Position numbers and translations under genes: made by a program. Below are positions 1 through 5,414 of a stretch of 9,539 bases of DNA, in pieces. This stretch comes from Acholeplasmataceae bacterium (GTDB taxonomy: Bacteria; Bacillota_I; Bacilli_A; Acholeplasmatales; Acholeplasmataceae): assembly GCA_030656435.1 (NCBI GenBank), contig JAUSOA010000181.1, positions 1 to 9,539 of the forward strand, in the 5' to 3' direction. Every line of letters starts with the position of its first letter. Position 1 is the stretch's first letter. The notes beneath the pieces are model-generated. The model saw only the letters and a program-made list of their open reading frames with translations, did no database searches and was not told where the DNA came from.

Positions 1-1040
1 GTCTCTCCAACCTGATAAACTTCATTAGCACTAGATGATTGAGAAATATCCATATTGTTATTAAATACGGTAATGAAACTTTTAGATAGTACAAGAGCAA
101 AAATTTGATTTGCTTTATAAACTGAATCTGTTGCTACCCAATTTACTGTTTCATTTGCTGTGGTTAATGGTACTAAGGTAAAGGAATCTGTTGATGCATC
201 GTATTTATATAGCTTATGATTAATAACAAAATAAACATATTCAGATTGAACGTTTAGCCTTTGTACTGTATCACAACTGTCGTAAAGAGTCGATTGTGTG
301 CTTGAAGTACCATTATAAACCGTCACAAGACATTTATTATCGATACTTTCCCCAATTAATATTGCTACATTTTCCTTGTCATTTTGATAGAGACTAGAGC
401 CTAGATATAATGCTTCGCTATACTCTTTGACCATTTGAAAATTCCAATCCAATACGGTAAGCTTATCACTTGCTTCAATTACATAGCCATTAGGTCCTGC
501 GTATAAAAACTTGGCTTTTGTTCCAAGAGATGAAGCCAATTGATAGTTCGATTGAGTGTTCATGTTATACCCTGTTATAACCGAAATATCACTTATTCCG
601 CTAACATCTGATGACTTTTGAGCAGCAATTAGTGTTGAAGTCGTGGGATTATAGCCTAATATGCTAGGTGTAGCTACGCGTGTATTTATTTTTAAATAAA
701 AGACATCATGCTCTTCAAGATTTTTATCCTTATATCTATAAAATATTCCATTTCCATTCATAAAGATTAGCTCTGTTTCATCGTGATAAATAATTGTATT
801 TCCCTTATAGTCATTTTGAACAGACATATCTCTTAATATATCAATATATACCTCACAAAATGGTGCTCTTTTTATATTTTCATAATCCGATAAACCAACT
901 AAAGCACGATCATCATCAATGTATTTACAACCATCTGTAGTATTAGGATCCTTTGTTTTGTCATTTGGATTTCCTAATTTTGTGCAACCAACTAAAAAAA
1001 TTAAAGTTAGTAAAAATATAAAAATGACATATTTCTTCAT
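1..1040 (-). CDS. Large lipoprotein, 3' end cut by the window edge
   Basis: The minus strand stays open from an ATG at 1040-1038 to the left edge: 346 complete codons with no stop, so the C-terminus is missing. The start MKKYVIFIFLLTLIFLVGC is a lipoprotein signal peptide: two lysines, a hydrophobic stretch and an LVGC lipobox with the lipidated Cys at residue 19. The protein should therefore be exported and anchored to the outer face of the membrane. After a short polar linker the chain is rich in short beta-type segments with alternating hydrophobic and aromatic residues (for example LIFMNGNGIFYRYKD, KFLYAGPNGYVIEA, EYVYFVINHKLYKYD), which resembles beta-propeller blades; that fold is inference. 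I recognise no catalytic motif or named family. A GGGGGAAG ribosome site (1044-1051) and an extended -10 promoter at 1098-1106 support this start. Confidence is high for a lipoprotein gene and low for any function. Confidence 0.88.
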   Translation of the reverse strand, partial: MKKYVIFIFLLTLIFLVGCTKLGNPNDKTKDPNTTDGCKYIDDDRALVGLSDYENIKRAPFCEVYIDILRDMSVQNDYKGNTIIYHDETELIFMNGNGIFYRYKDKNLEEHDVFYLKINTRVATPSILGYNPTTSTLIAAQKSSDVSGISDISVITGYNMNTQSNYQLASSLGTKAKFLYAGPNGYVIEASDKLTVLDWNFQMVKEYSEALYLGSSLYQNDKENVAILIGESIDNKCLVTVYNGTSSTQSTLYDSCDTVQRLNVQSEYVYFVINHKLYKYDASTDSFTLVPLTTANETVNWVATDSVYKANQIFALVLSKSFITVFNNNMDISQSSSANEVYQVGE

Positions 1041-1059
1041 ATACTTCCCCCAAATATAA

Positions 1060-1076
1060 ACAGTTTAAATAACTGT
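1060..1076 (-). promoter_or_regulatory. Leader hairpin just upstream of the lipoprotein ribosome site
   Basis: A perfect 6-bp inverted repeat, ACAGTT / AACTGT with a 5-nt loop, sits 8 nt upstream of the Shine-Dalgarno sequence of the gene starting at 1040 and downstream of its -10 box, so it would lie in the leader RNA. It could modulate message stability or translation, or be a protein-binding dyad. The stem is short and AT-rich, so the role is uncertain. Confidence 0.4.
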
Positions 1077-1097
1077 AATCTCGAAACTCTTGATAAA

Positions 1098-1106
1098 ATT
1101 ATATCA
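1098..1106 (-). promoter_or_regulatory. Extended -10 promoter for the left-edge lipoprotein
   Basis: Reading on the minus strand, TGATATAAT (1106 to 1098) is a perfect extended -10 element (TGn-TATAAT), 58 nt upstream of the ATG at 1040. No good -35 box stands 16-18 nt upstream, which is normal for extended -10 promoters. The same nine bases occur before the lipoprotein gene at 1222-1752. Confidence 0.65.
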
Positions 1107-1149
1107 CAAATATTTCATGTAATATTCATGATTATTAAGGTTACTTAAG

Positions 1150-1176
1150 AAAAATGCGATTTCTCGCATCTTTTTG
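1150..1176 (-). terminator. Hairpin terminator after the InlB-repeat lipoprotein gene
   Basis: ATGCGA-TTTC-TCGCAT (1154-1169) is a perfect 6-bp stem with a 4-nt loop. It is flanked by an A run on the left and a T run on the right, so either strand gives a U-tract after the stem. It lies about 50 nt past the stop codon at 1222-1224 and separates that gene from the next minus-strand lipoprotein gene, whose promoter starts about 45 nt further on. Confidence 0.7.
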
Positions 1177-1221
1177 ATATATTTACTTTTAACATGCTTT
1201 TTTTTAATCGAGAATCTTTTT

Positions 1222-1752
1222 TTATTCTTTACGACCTGGTGTAGCTTCCATGTATACTGCTTCTAAAACCAAATGCTCAGTGATAGGCTCCAAAAAATCT
1301 ACATAGCCCTGCTTATCTGTAGCACTTACTGCATACACCCAATGTAAAAAAACGTATCCTGACTTCACTGGAGCAGTTGGTTCTACTAGAAGTGAACCTG
1401 TTTGAACCAACTGATTTGGAGTAAAGGTTCCTCCCATCGATACAAAAGAAACAATAAAATACTGATCTTGATCAGCATCAATATACTTAGCATACAATGT
1501 CAAAGATTTATTATTTGCTAATGCTTCTGGTGAGTAAATATCTGTTAATTCCGGATTCAAATACCAATTCACAAAAAATGAATTGTTCTTTTGAGGTACA
1601 AGCGGATACCATTCTAAAGAATTCGAATTGATGACCTCCGTAGGTTTTAAAATCGTTCCACCATTGGTTTCATAAGTAATGTTGACATTATGAGTACCTG
1701 AACAGCCAGTCAATATAAAAACGAATAAGATAATAAACAAAGCTTTTTTCAT
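1222..1752 (-). CDS. Small lipoprotein with two InlB-type B repeats
   Basis: This 176-residue protein begins MKKALFIILFVFILTGC, a lipoprotein signal with an LTGC lipobox and lipidated Cys17. The mature part is almost wholly two copies of the roughly 70-residue InlB B repeat (Listeria-Bacteroides repeat, a ubiquitin-like beta-grasp module). Repeat 1 covers about residues 22-91 (ITYETNGG...FVNWYLNPELT...LYAKY) and repeat 2 about 97-168 (YFIVSFVSMGG...GYVFLHWVY...LEAVY). Both show the family marks: a G-G turn after the first strand, P..P before the middle strand, an aromatic-x-x-W motif and a closing L.A.Y. In larger proteins these repeats are stalks or adhesive spacers; here they are the whole ectodomain, so the partner is unknown. 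GGAGG (1758-1762) stands 5 nt before the ATG. The gene is transcribed divergently from the GntR-ABC operon and has its own extended -10 promoter and terminator. Confidence 0.9.
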   Translation of the reverse strand: MKKALFIILFVFILTGCSGTHNVNITYETNGGTILKPTEVINSNSLEWYPLVPQKNNSFFVNWYLNPELTDIYSPEALANNKSLTLYAKYIDADQDQYFIVSFVSMGGTFTPNQLVQTGSLLVEPTAPVKSGYVFLHWVYAVSATDKQGYVDFLEPITEHLVLEAVYMEATPGRKE

Positions 1753-1782
1753 TTCAACCTCCGTATTGACACTTATAACCGT

Positions 1783-1791
1783 ATTATATCA
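1783..1791 (-). promoter_or_regulatory. Extended -10 promoter for the InlB-repeat lipoprotein
   Basis: The minus strand reads TGATATAAT (1791 to 1783), a consensus extended -10, 31 nt upstream of the ATG at 1752. The -35 region is not recognisable; the nearest TTGAAT has a 20-nt spacer. It is identical to the element before the lipoprotein starting at 1040. Confidence 0.65.
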
Positions 1792-1885
1792 TTGAAGAAC
1801 TATAATATATTCAATAATTAATACATATTTTTTATAAAATGTATCCTTTGACAAATTCATCTTTAATATAATATTTTTAAAATAG

Positions 1886-1915
1886 ATTGTATATCTCAAT
1901 CTCACATGATACAAT
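1886..1915 (+). promoter_or_regulatory. Promoter and likely operator of the GntR-ABC operon
   Basis: TTGTAT (1887-1892) and TACAAT (1910-1915) form a -35/-10 pair with a 17-nt spacer, 40 nt upstream of the GntR start. The two boxes lie within the arms of a perfect 7-bp inverted repeat, ATTGTAT (1886-1892) and ATACAAT (1909-1915). A dimeric repressor bound to both arms would block RNA polymerase. GntR regulators of the YtrA type commonly repress their own ABC operon, so autorepression here is the natural inference. Confidence 0.6.
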
Positions 1916-1922
1916 AAAGTAA

Positions 1923-1940
1923 ATAATACAGATAATACAG
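1923..1940 (+). repeat. Tandem 9-bp direct repeat in the operon leader
   Basis: ATAATACAG occurs twice head to tail (1923-1931 and 1932-1940), directly before the AGGAGG ribosome site (1944-1949) of the GntR gene. It may be simple slippage or a second binding element; its TACAG half resembles the TACAA part of the operator arm only loosely. Confidence 0.5.
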
Positions 1941-1954
1941 ATGAGGAGGATTCT

Positions 1955-2296
1955 ATGAATGAGAAAATAGATCTTTATTTGCGCATTAAAACCCATATAA
2001 AGCGCTTAATTCAAGCAGGTGCTTTTTTAGAAGGTGAAGCCTTACCAAGTGTCAGAAAGATTGCTCTTGACATGGGAGTCAATCCAAACACAGTAATGAA
2101 AAGCTATCAAGCATTGGAGTTAGAGGGCTTGATTGAAATCATTCCCAAAAAGGGTGCATTTGTAAAGTCTTTTCAATCTAAGAAAAAAGCTGAACTATCC
2201 GAGCTTGATCCAATTATTTTTAGTCTGCAAGAAGATTTTAAAGATCAAGATATTATCAATTATATCCAATCATTATTAGAGGGGGATTCTAAATGA
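1955..2296 (+). CDS. GntR-family repressor, YtrA type, of an ABC exporter operon
   Basis: This 113-residue protein is a short, stand-alone winged helix-turn-helix regulator. The GntR signature is clear at residues 28-70: ALPSVRKIALDMGVNPNTVM then KSYQALELEGLIEIIPKKGAFV, with the recognition helix at N-P-N-T-V and the wing at KKGAFV. No large effector domain follows, only about 40 residues that would form the dimerising helices, as in the YtrA subfamily. Such proteins repress an adjacent ABC transporter operon until envelope stress or a ligand relieves them. The start has AGGAGG 5 nt upstream. The stop TGA overlaps the ATG of the ATPase gene (ATGA), so the two are translationally coupled. The dyad at 1886-1915 is the probable operator. 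The inducing signal cannot be read from the sequence. Confidence 0.93.
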   Translation: MNEKIDLYLRIKTHIKRLIQAGAFLEGEALPSVRKIALDMGVNPNTVMKSYQALELEGLIEIIPKKGAFVKSFQSKKKAELSELDPIIFSLQEDFKDQDIINYIQSLLEGDSK

Positions 2297-3168
2297 TCAA
2301 CGTCAAAAACATCAATAAATCTTTTGGAGAAATACATGTTCTAAAGGACATTAATTTAACATTAGAAAAAGGTTCAATCTTTGGGTTAGTCGGTATCAAT
2401 GGTGCTGGAAAATCAACATTTCTAAGACTTCTATCTGGTGTACTCATTCCTGAATCAGGAGCAATCGAAGTCGATGAAGTACTCTTGGGAACTGATCAAG
2501 GTATTCGGAAGAACATCTTCTACTTATCCGATCAACCTGTACACTCACTTCACATGACCATAAAAGACTTAAAGGAAATATACAAGGTCTTTTATCACTT
2601 TGATGATGAGAAGTTTGCTAGTATATTAAAACTATTCAACTTGAGAGAATCTATGTCTTTAAATCACATCTCAAAGGGGATGAAAAGACAAGCCTATATT
2701 GCAGCTGCATTTGCATCCAATGCAAAATATCTTTTACTTGACGAAGTCTTTGATGGACTTGATCCAATTGCTCGACTCAAATTTAAGAAACTAATGATTG
2801 ATTCATCTTCTGAAGAAAAGATATTTATACTCACAAGTCATTCACTTCGTGAGTTAGAAGACATTTGTGACTCATTTGGTATCATCGATGAGGGTTATTT
2901 CAAAAGATTCGGTCATTTAGCAAATGAAATATCAAAGATTAAGAAATACCAAGTCATTTTAAAGGATAAAGAGCCCTATCAAATTAATAAAGATACATTC
3001 AATTTAATATACCATCAACAAGATGGTCGTGTATTGACAATAATTATTGAAGGAACTCATCCATCCTTAGAAGAAACTCTAAACTCTAATGACTTCCACG
3101 TTATTGATGAACTACCTATTAGCTTCGAAGAATATTTCATGGTTTATCAAGGTGGTGAAAACAAATGA
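2293..3168 (+). CDS. ABC transporter ATP-binding protein (YtrB-like)
   Basis: This 291-residue protein is a full nucleotide-binding domain with a short C-terminal extension. Visible motifs are Walker A GINGAGKST (34-42), the Q-loop Gln81 in SDQPV, Walker B YLLLDE (146-151, with the catalytic Glu151), the D-loop GLD (155-157) and the switch His183 in TSHS. The signature is ISKGMKRQ (126-133) instead of LSGGQ; such K-G-M-K forms are common in ATPases paired with ABC-2 type permeases. Residues after about 215 form the variable tail of this group. It should energise the permease encoded next, exporting an unknown substrate or protecting the envelope. The ATG overlaps the GntR stop, with GAGGGGG 7 nt upstream inside the GntR gene; its own stop overlaps the permease start in the same way. 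Assignment as an ABC ATPase is secure; the substrate is not. Confidence 0.95.
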   Translation: MINVKNINKSFGEIHVLKDINLTLEKGSIFGLVGINGAGKSTFLRLLSGVLIPESGAIEVDEVLLGTDQGIRKNIFYLSDQPVHSLHMTIKDLKEIYKVFYHFDDEKFASILKLFNLRESMSLNHISKGMKRQAYIAAAFASNAKYLLLDEVFDGLDPIARLKFKKLMIDSSSEEKIFILTSHSLRELEDICDSFGIIDEGYFKRFGHLANEISKIKKYQVILKDKEPYQINKDTFNLIYHQQDGRVLTIIIEGTHPSLEETLNSNDFHVIDELPISFEEYFMVYQGGENK

Positions 3169-4208
3169 AAGCTTATTTAATCTATCTATTTAAAACCAAA
3201 TGGTTACAAACTTTGATTATGGCATTACTACCAACACTTATCTTTGTTGTTGCAATTATTATGTCTAAGGCTTCTTTTTATAACCCGTCATCTACATGGG
3301 AATACTATCGATATCAACCACCTTATGTTTTCATTACTGCTTTAGTTTTTATTATGCTACTCGTACCAATAGTTACCATTTTTCGATTACAAATATTTAG
3401 AAACTCTAAAGATGTTGATTTATACTATAGCTTACCTATTTCAAGACAAAAGCTTTTGCTGACACAGCTAATCTTTGGTTTGATTCAACTGCTAATCATT
3501 TGGAGTTCAATCTTTCTTTTAGGAGTTCTTACACTCGCGATGATCACTGAGGGTTACTTTTTAACCTGGATTCTATTAATTCTTTACCTGATTGTGATTG
3601 GATATATCCTCATCATGTATGGTATTACGAGTTTCTTGTTTCTAAGATCAAATACCGTTGTTGATGGAATAGTCTTTATCATCATCTTTCATACTTTATT
3701 TTTGTTCATTTCATTATATATTGATAGATACCGTATCTTCTCATTATCAAATGATACCTTTAGATTCAATCCCTTTTATAGTGTAGGAAAACTCTATTTT
3801 TATTATATCCATAACTCGAAACCAAATCAGTATATAAATCCTTTATTCATAAATTACAAGGAACAACTAGCAATACTGATCAATACCACGATATTTTCAG
3901 TTATTGCATTGTTAGGCTTTGTATCGAGTTATTTCTTGATTCATAATGAAAAAACTGAACAAATTGGTAGATTAAGCACCAGCAAATTTGGATATGTCAG
4001 TTTAATTCCCTTAAATCTAGTATTCTCAACTGCAGTTATCTATAATGGTAGTTCTGGATTTTCGGTTATCTCATTGAGTGTTTTAGCAACTCTAGGCTTT
4101 ATTGGATTCTTTATTATGAGGCGTTCGGTCAGACTTAGATGGTTTGACATTGCACTTGTCATTGCACCTATTATTCTGGGCACTATATTTTCAAGTATTC
4201 AAACATAA
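3165..4208 (+). CDS. ABC-2 type transporter permease
   Basis: This 347-residue integral membrane protein has about eight or nine hydrophobic segments, near residues 16-34, 54-74, 97-127, 132-159, 164-186, 233-259, 277-293, 299-318 and 326-344. Between segments 2 and 3 lies NSKDVDLYYSLPISRQKLL, the cytosolic coupling-helix motif (D-x-Y-x-SLPISR-x-x-L-L) typical of ABC-2 permeases that pair with YtrB/EcsA-like ATPases. A polar stretch at about 187-232 with many aromatic residues is probably an extracellular loop. It would form the transport channel as a homodimer or with a partner encoded elsewhere; only one permease gene is present, unlike the larger ytr operon of Bacillus subtilis. AAGGTGGTGA (3149-3158) stands 6 nt before the ATG, which overlaps the ATPase stop. 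The operon ends here at strong terminators. Confidence 0.9.
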   Translation: MKAYLIYLFKTKWLQTLIMALLPTLIFVVAIIMSKASFYNPSSTWEYYRYQPPYVFITALVFIMLLVPIVTIFRLQIFRNSKDVDLYYSLPISRQKLLLTQLIFGLIQLLIIWSSIFLLGVLTLAMITEGYFLTWILLILYLIVIGYILIMYGITSFLFLRSNTVVDGIVFIIIFHTLFLFISLYIDRYRIFSLSNDTFRFNPFYSVGKLYFYYIHNSKPNQYINPLFINYKEQLAILINTTIFSVIALLGFVSSYFLIHNEKTEQIGRLSTSKFGYVSLIPLNLVFSTAVIYNGSSGFSVISLSVLATLGFIGFFIMRRSVRLRWFDIALVIAPIILGTIFSSIQT

Positions 4209-4233
4209 TCCAATATCATAGGATACATGATAA

Positions 4234-4302
4234 CAAAAAAAGAAGGCTTAAAATCATAAGAGAGGAGAATGAATCTTATGGTTTTGTAGTCTTCTTTTTT
4301 TT
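4234..4302 (+). terminator. Strong intrinsic terminator between convergent genes
   Basis: The arms 4240-4261 and 4274-4296 pair over about 22 bp with one bulge and a few G-T wobbles, around a 12-nt loop. The stem is followed by a T run to 4302 and preceded by an A run from 4234, so it can stop transcription from either side. It is 26 nt past the permease stop and would also serve the convergent DUF2188 gene. Confidence 0.85.
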
Positions 4303-4318
4303 ATATCACAAAAAGTAC

Positions 4319-4366
4319 ATAGAACTTTAAATTGAAGGGGATTAATTCAATAGTTCTATTTTTTTA
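4319..4366 (+). terminator. Second intrinsic terminator downstream of the ABC operon
   Basis: ATAGAACT (4319-4326) pairs perfectly with AGTTCTAT (4352-4359), and inside it ATTGAA (4331-4336) pairs with TTCAAT (4346-4351), leaving a 4-nt bulge on the left. A run of T follows to 4366. It backs up the stronger hairpin 17 nt upstream and ends just before the stop of the minus-strand DUF2188 gene. On the minus strand it is followed only by a short U stretch. Confidence 0.75.
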
Positions 4367-4372
4367 TTAATC

Positions 4373-4738
4373 TTATTTCGTATAATCCTGCTTACGAATC
4401 GAACCGTCTAGTTTATGAATAACAACTGTTGATCCAGCACGATCTGCAAGATCTTGAGCAAATTCAATTGCTAGCTTTTGGGTATCAAAATACTGAATGG
4501 TCTTATCAGATCCTGATTTTCTAACACGCCACATCATATAGTTGACTGCTTCTTTATCCTTATTCTGCGAAACATGATATTTCTGAACTTGAACCTTCTT
4601 ATCCTTTTGAACAACCTCAGCAGGAACTTCTTCAACGACGATGGTTTCAAAATTCATGACCTCATCCTTTTCTTCTTTAATTTCTGGCTTGCTTACAGCC
4701 ACTTGTTTTTTCTTCTTTTTCCAAAATAATAGACACAT
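4373..4738 (-). CDS. DUF2188 domain protein
   Basis: This 121-residue protein ends in a DUF2188 domain at about residues 52-120: the entry strand KYHVSQN, the central MMWRVRKSGS, the segment YFDTQKLAIEFAQDLADRAG and the closing VVIHKLDGSIRKQDYTK. The family is small and has no established biochemical role. The preceding 50 residues are unusual: MCLLFWKKKKKQ, then a strongly charged Lys/Glu/Val-rich low-complexity linker. A short hydrophobic tip followed by five lysines could touch a membrane or nucleic acid, but it is not a normal signal peptide. AAGGAG (4746-4751) lies 7 nt before the ATG, which supports this start over the internal Met28. The gene is single, with no operon partner, and converges on the ABC operon; terminators at 4234-4366 separate them. 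Confidence 0.87.
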   Translation of the reverse strand: MCLLFWKKKKKQVAVSKPEIKEEKDEVMNFETIVVEEVPAEVVQKDKKVQVQKYHVSQNKDKEAVNYMMWRVRKSGSDKTIQYFDTQKLAIEFAQDLADRAGSTVVIHKLDGSIRKQDYTK

Positions 4739-4753
4739 TTTTTTACTCCTTCC

Positions 4754-4773
4754 AAGCTTATATAATTAAGCTT
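4754..4773 (-). promoter_or_regulatory. Leader hairpin next to the DUF2188 ribosome site
   Basis: AAGCTTA (4754-4760) and TAAGCTT (4767-4773) form a perfect 7-bp inverted repeat with a 6-nt loop. On the minus strand it ends 2 nt before GGAAGGAG, so folding could affect ribosome access. On the plus strand it is followed by a T run, but no plus-strand gene precedes it. I could not find a convincing promoter for the DUF2188 gene nearby. Confidence 0.4.
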
Positions 4774-5023
4774 ATTTTTTTCTCATGTGAAATCTTATCC
4801 ATGATTGAATCATTCATGCTCCCATGAGAACAATATATCTCTTGACTTTTACATCAACTCATATTTGATTACATCTTTAGTATACCTCAATATATGAAAT
4901 AGTATACATTATTTATGTATTTTATGCTAATTATGGTTATTTATTTATATATATGATTAATTCATGTCAATGATTTCTTATGAATGTGTTTTATATACAA
5001 AGATGTCGTCTTGATTCTCAAAC
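4774..5023. other. AT-rich intergenic region with dyads, no gene seen
   Basis: No credible reading frame is present; the longest candidates are about 15 codons without ribosome sites. It holds an 8-bp inverted repeat TTCTCATG (4780-4787) / CATGAGAA (4823-4830) enclosing the palindrome ATGATT-G-AATCAT (4801-4813), and two copies of TAGTATAC (4878-4885 and 4900-4907) spaced 22 bp apart, about two helical turns. These may be control elements of the DUF2188 gene downstream on the minus strand. Confidence 0.5.
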
Positions 5024-5062
5024 AAAAAAAGACACTTAACCGAAGCTAAGCATCTCTTTTTT
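5024..5062 (-). terminator. UUCG-loop terminator of the helix-turn-helix gene
   Basis: On the minus strand GATGCTTAGC and GTTAAGTGTC (5054-5045 and 5040-5031) pair over 10 bp, with three G-T wobbles, around a TTCG loop closed by C-G, the very stable cUUCGg tetraloop. A run of seven T follows (5030-5024), and A residues precede the stem. It is 62 nt after the stop codon at 5116-5118. The plus strand also gives a T run, so it may work in both directions. Confidence 0.82.
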
Positions 5063-5072
5063 ATATATTTTA

Positions 5073-5134
5073 AAGGTTACCAGTGACTGAATTTCTTCAC
5101 TCACAATGTTCGTACTTAAGACTTAGGGGTACCT
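5073..5134 (-). other. Folded 3' region: nested inverted repeats at the end of the HTH gene
   Basis: AAAGGT-ACC (minus strand, within the last codons of the helix-turn-helix gene, near 5126-5134) can pair with GGTAACCTTT (5082-5073). Inside this, GTGAGTGAA and TTCAGTCAC pair with one mismatch around a GAAA loop (about 5082-5103 on the plus strand). GAAA is a stable GNRA tetraloop. The two stems together would form a compact folded 3' end just before the terminator. The role is unknown; a binding site at DNA level is also possible. Confidence 0.45.
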
Positions 5135-5295
5135 TTATTAATTAATTCTTCTAAGTCACGGAGTCTTACTCTCCAATGCTTACCTATCTTCACCGCTTTG
5201 AGTGATTTATTCTTGATATAACTGTATAATGTGCGCTGAGATATTTTAAGTATTTCTGTTATCTCTTCAACAGTGTATAGCTTAGGATCTTCGAT
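5116..5295 (-). CDS. Excisionase-type HTH DNA-binding protein, no standard start codon
   Basis: The minus strand encodes 59 residues matching the excisionase-family helix-turn-helix domain (HTH_17, MerR-like winged fold): LYTVEEITEILKISQRTLYS, then YIKNKSLKAVKIGKHWRVRL, then a C-terminal helix RDLEELI. Hallmarks are the Y-T-V-E-E start, S-x-R-T-L-Y in the recognition helix, K-A-V-K-I-G and W-R-V. The frame is open from 5328, bounded upstream by TAA at 5329-5331, but has no ATG, GTG or TTG before the domain. AGAAGGTGA (5300-5308), one mismatch from the anti-Shine-Dalgarno consensus, points at ATC at 5293-5295, which I took as the start. Either ATC is used as a rare start, or an ATG mutated and the gene is a very young pseudogene. 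It has its own promoter and terminator and no operon partner. Such proteins are found in mobile elements and as small stand-alone regulators. Confidence 0.72.
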   Translation of the reverse strand: MEDPKLYTVEEITEILKISQRTLYSYIKNKSLKAVKIGKHWRVRLRDLEELINKGTPKS

Positions 5296-5355
5296 GCTTT
5301 CACCTTCTTTCTTGTTTCTGTGGATTACTTAGTTGATAAGACTACTAATTCAATC

Positions 5356-5389
5356 GATACCTACTTAAGACTATAGTCTATTAAGTATC
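5356..5389 (-). promoter_or_regulatory. Palindrome centred on the -10 box of the HTH gene
   Basis: AGACTATAGTCT (5368-5379) is a perfect 12-bp palindrome containing the -10 box TATAGT. It extends with TTAA on both sides (one extra base on one side) and then GATAC / GTATC (5356-5360 and 5385-5389). A protein bound here would cover the -10 and transcription start. Autoregulation by the encoded HTH protein is an inference; winged excisionase-type proteins do not always bind symmetric sites. Confidence 0.6.
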
Positions 5390-5398
5390 CATTGTCAA
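5370..5398 (-). promoter_or_regulatory. Sigma-70 type promoter of the HTH gene
   Basis: Minus strand TTGACA (5398-5393), a 17-nt spacer and TATAGT (5375-5370): a perfect -35, optimal spacing and a five-of-six -10. The start of transcription would fall near 5363, giving a leader of about 68 nt before the ATC at 5295. This is the best promoter match in the window. Confidence 0.8.
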
Positions 5399-5399
5399 C

Positions 5400-5414
5400 A
5401 TAAACTTAGTTTAT
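5400..5414. promoter_or_regulatory. 15-bp palindrome just upstream of the -35 box
   Basis: ATAAACT-T-AGTTTAT is a perfect inverted repeat with a single central base, ending 1 bp from the TTGACA box of the HTH promoter. That is a normal place for an activator site or an upstream repressor site. It shares the inner ACT..AGT steps with the palindrome at 5368-5379. Confidence 0.5.

Noticed and set aside
1848..1872. TTGACA with TATAAT as the GntR operon promoter
   Set aside because: The spacer is only 13 nt, too short for sigma-70 recognition. The TTGTAT-17-TACAAT pair downstream is better placed.
4234..4366. Small regulatory RNA between the convergent genes
   Set aside because: Both structures end in U runs directly after the permease gene and are fully explained as terminators; no promoter precedes them.
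4964..5014. Short plus-strand open frame of about 15 codons
   Set aside because: No ribosome binding site and no recognisable product; it lies in AT-rich intergenic DNA.
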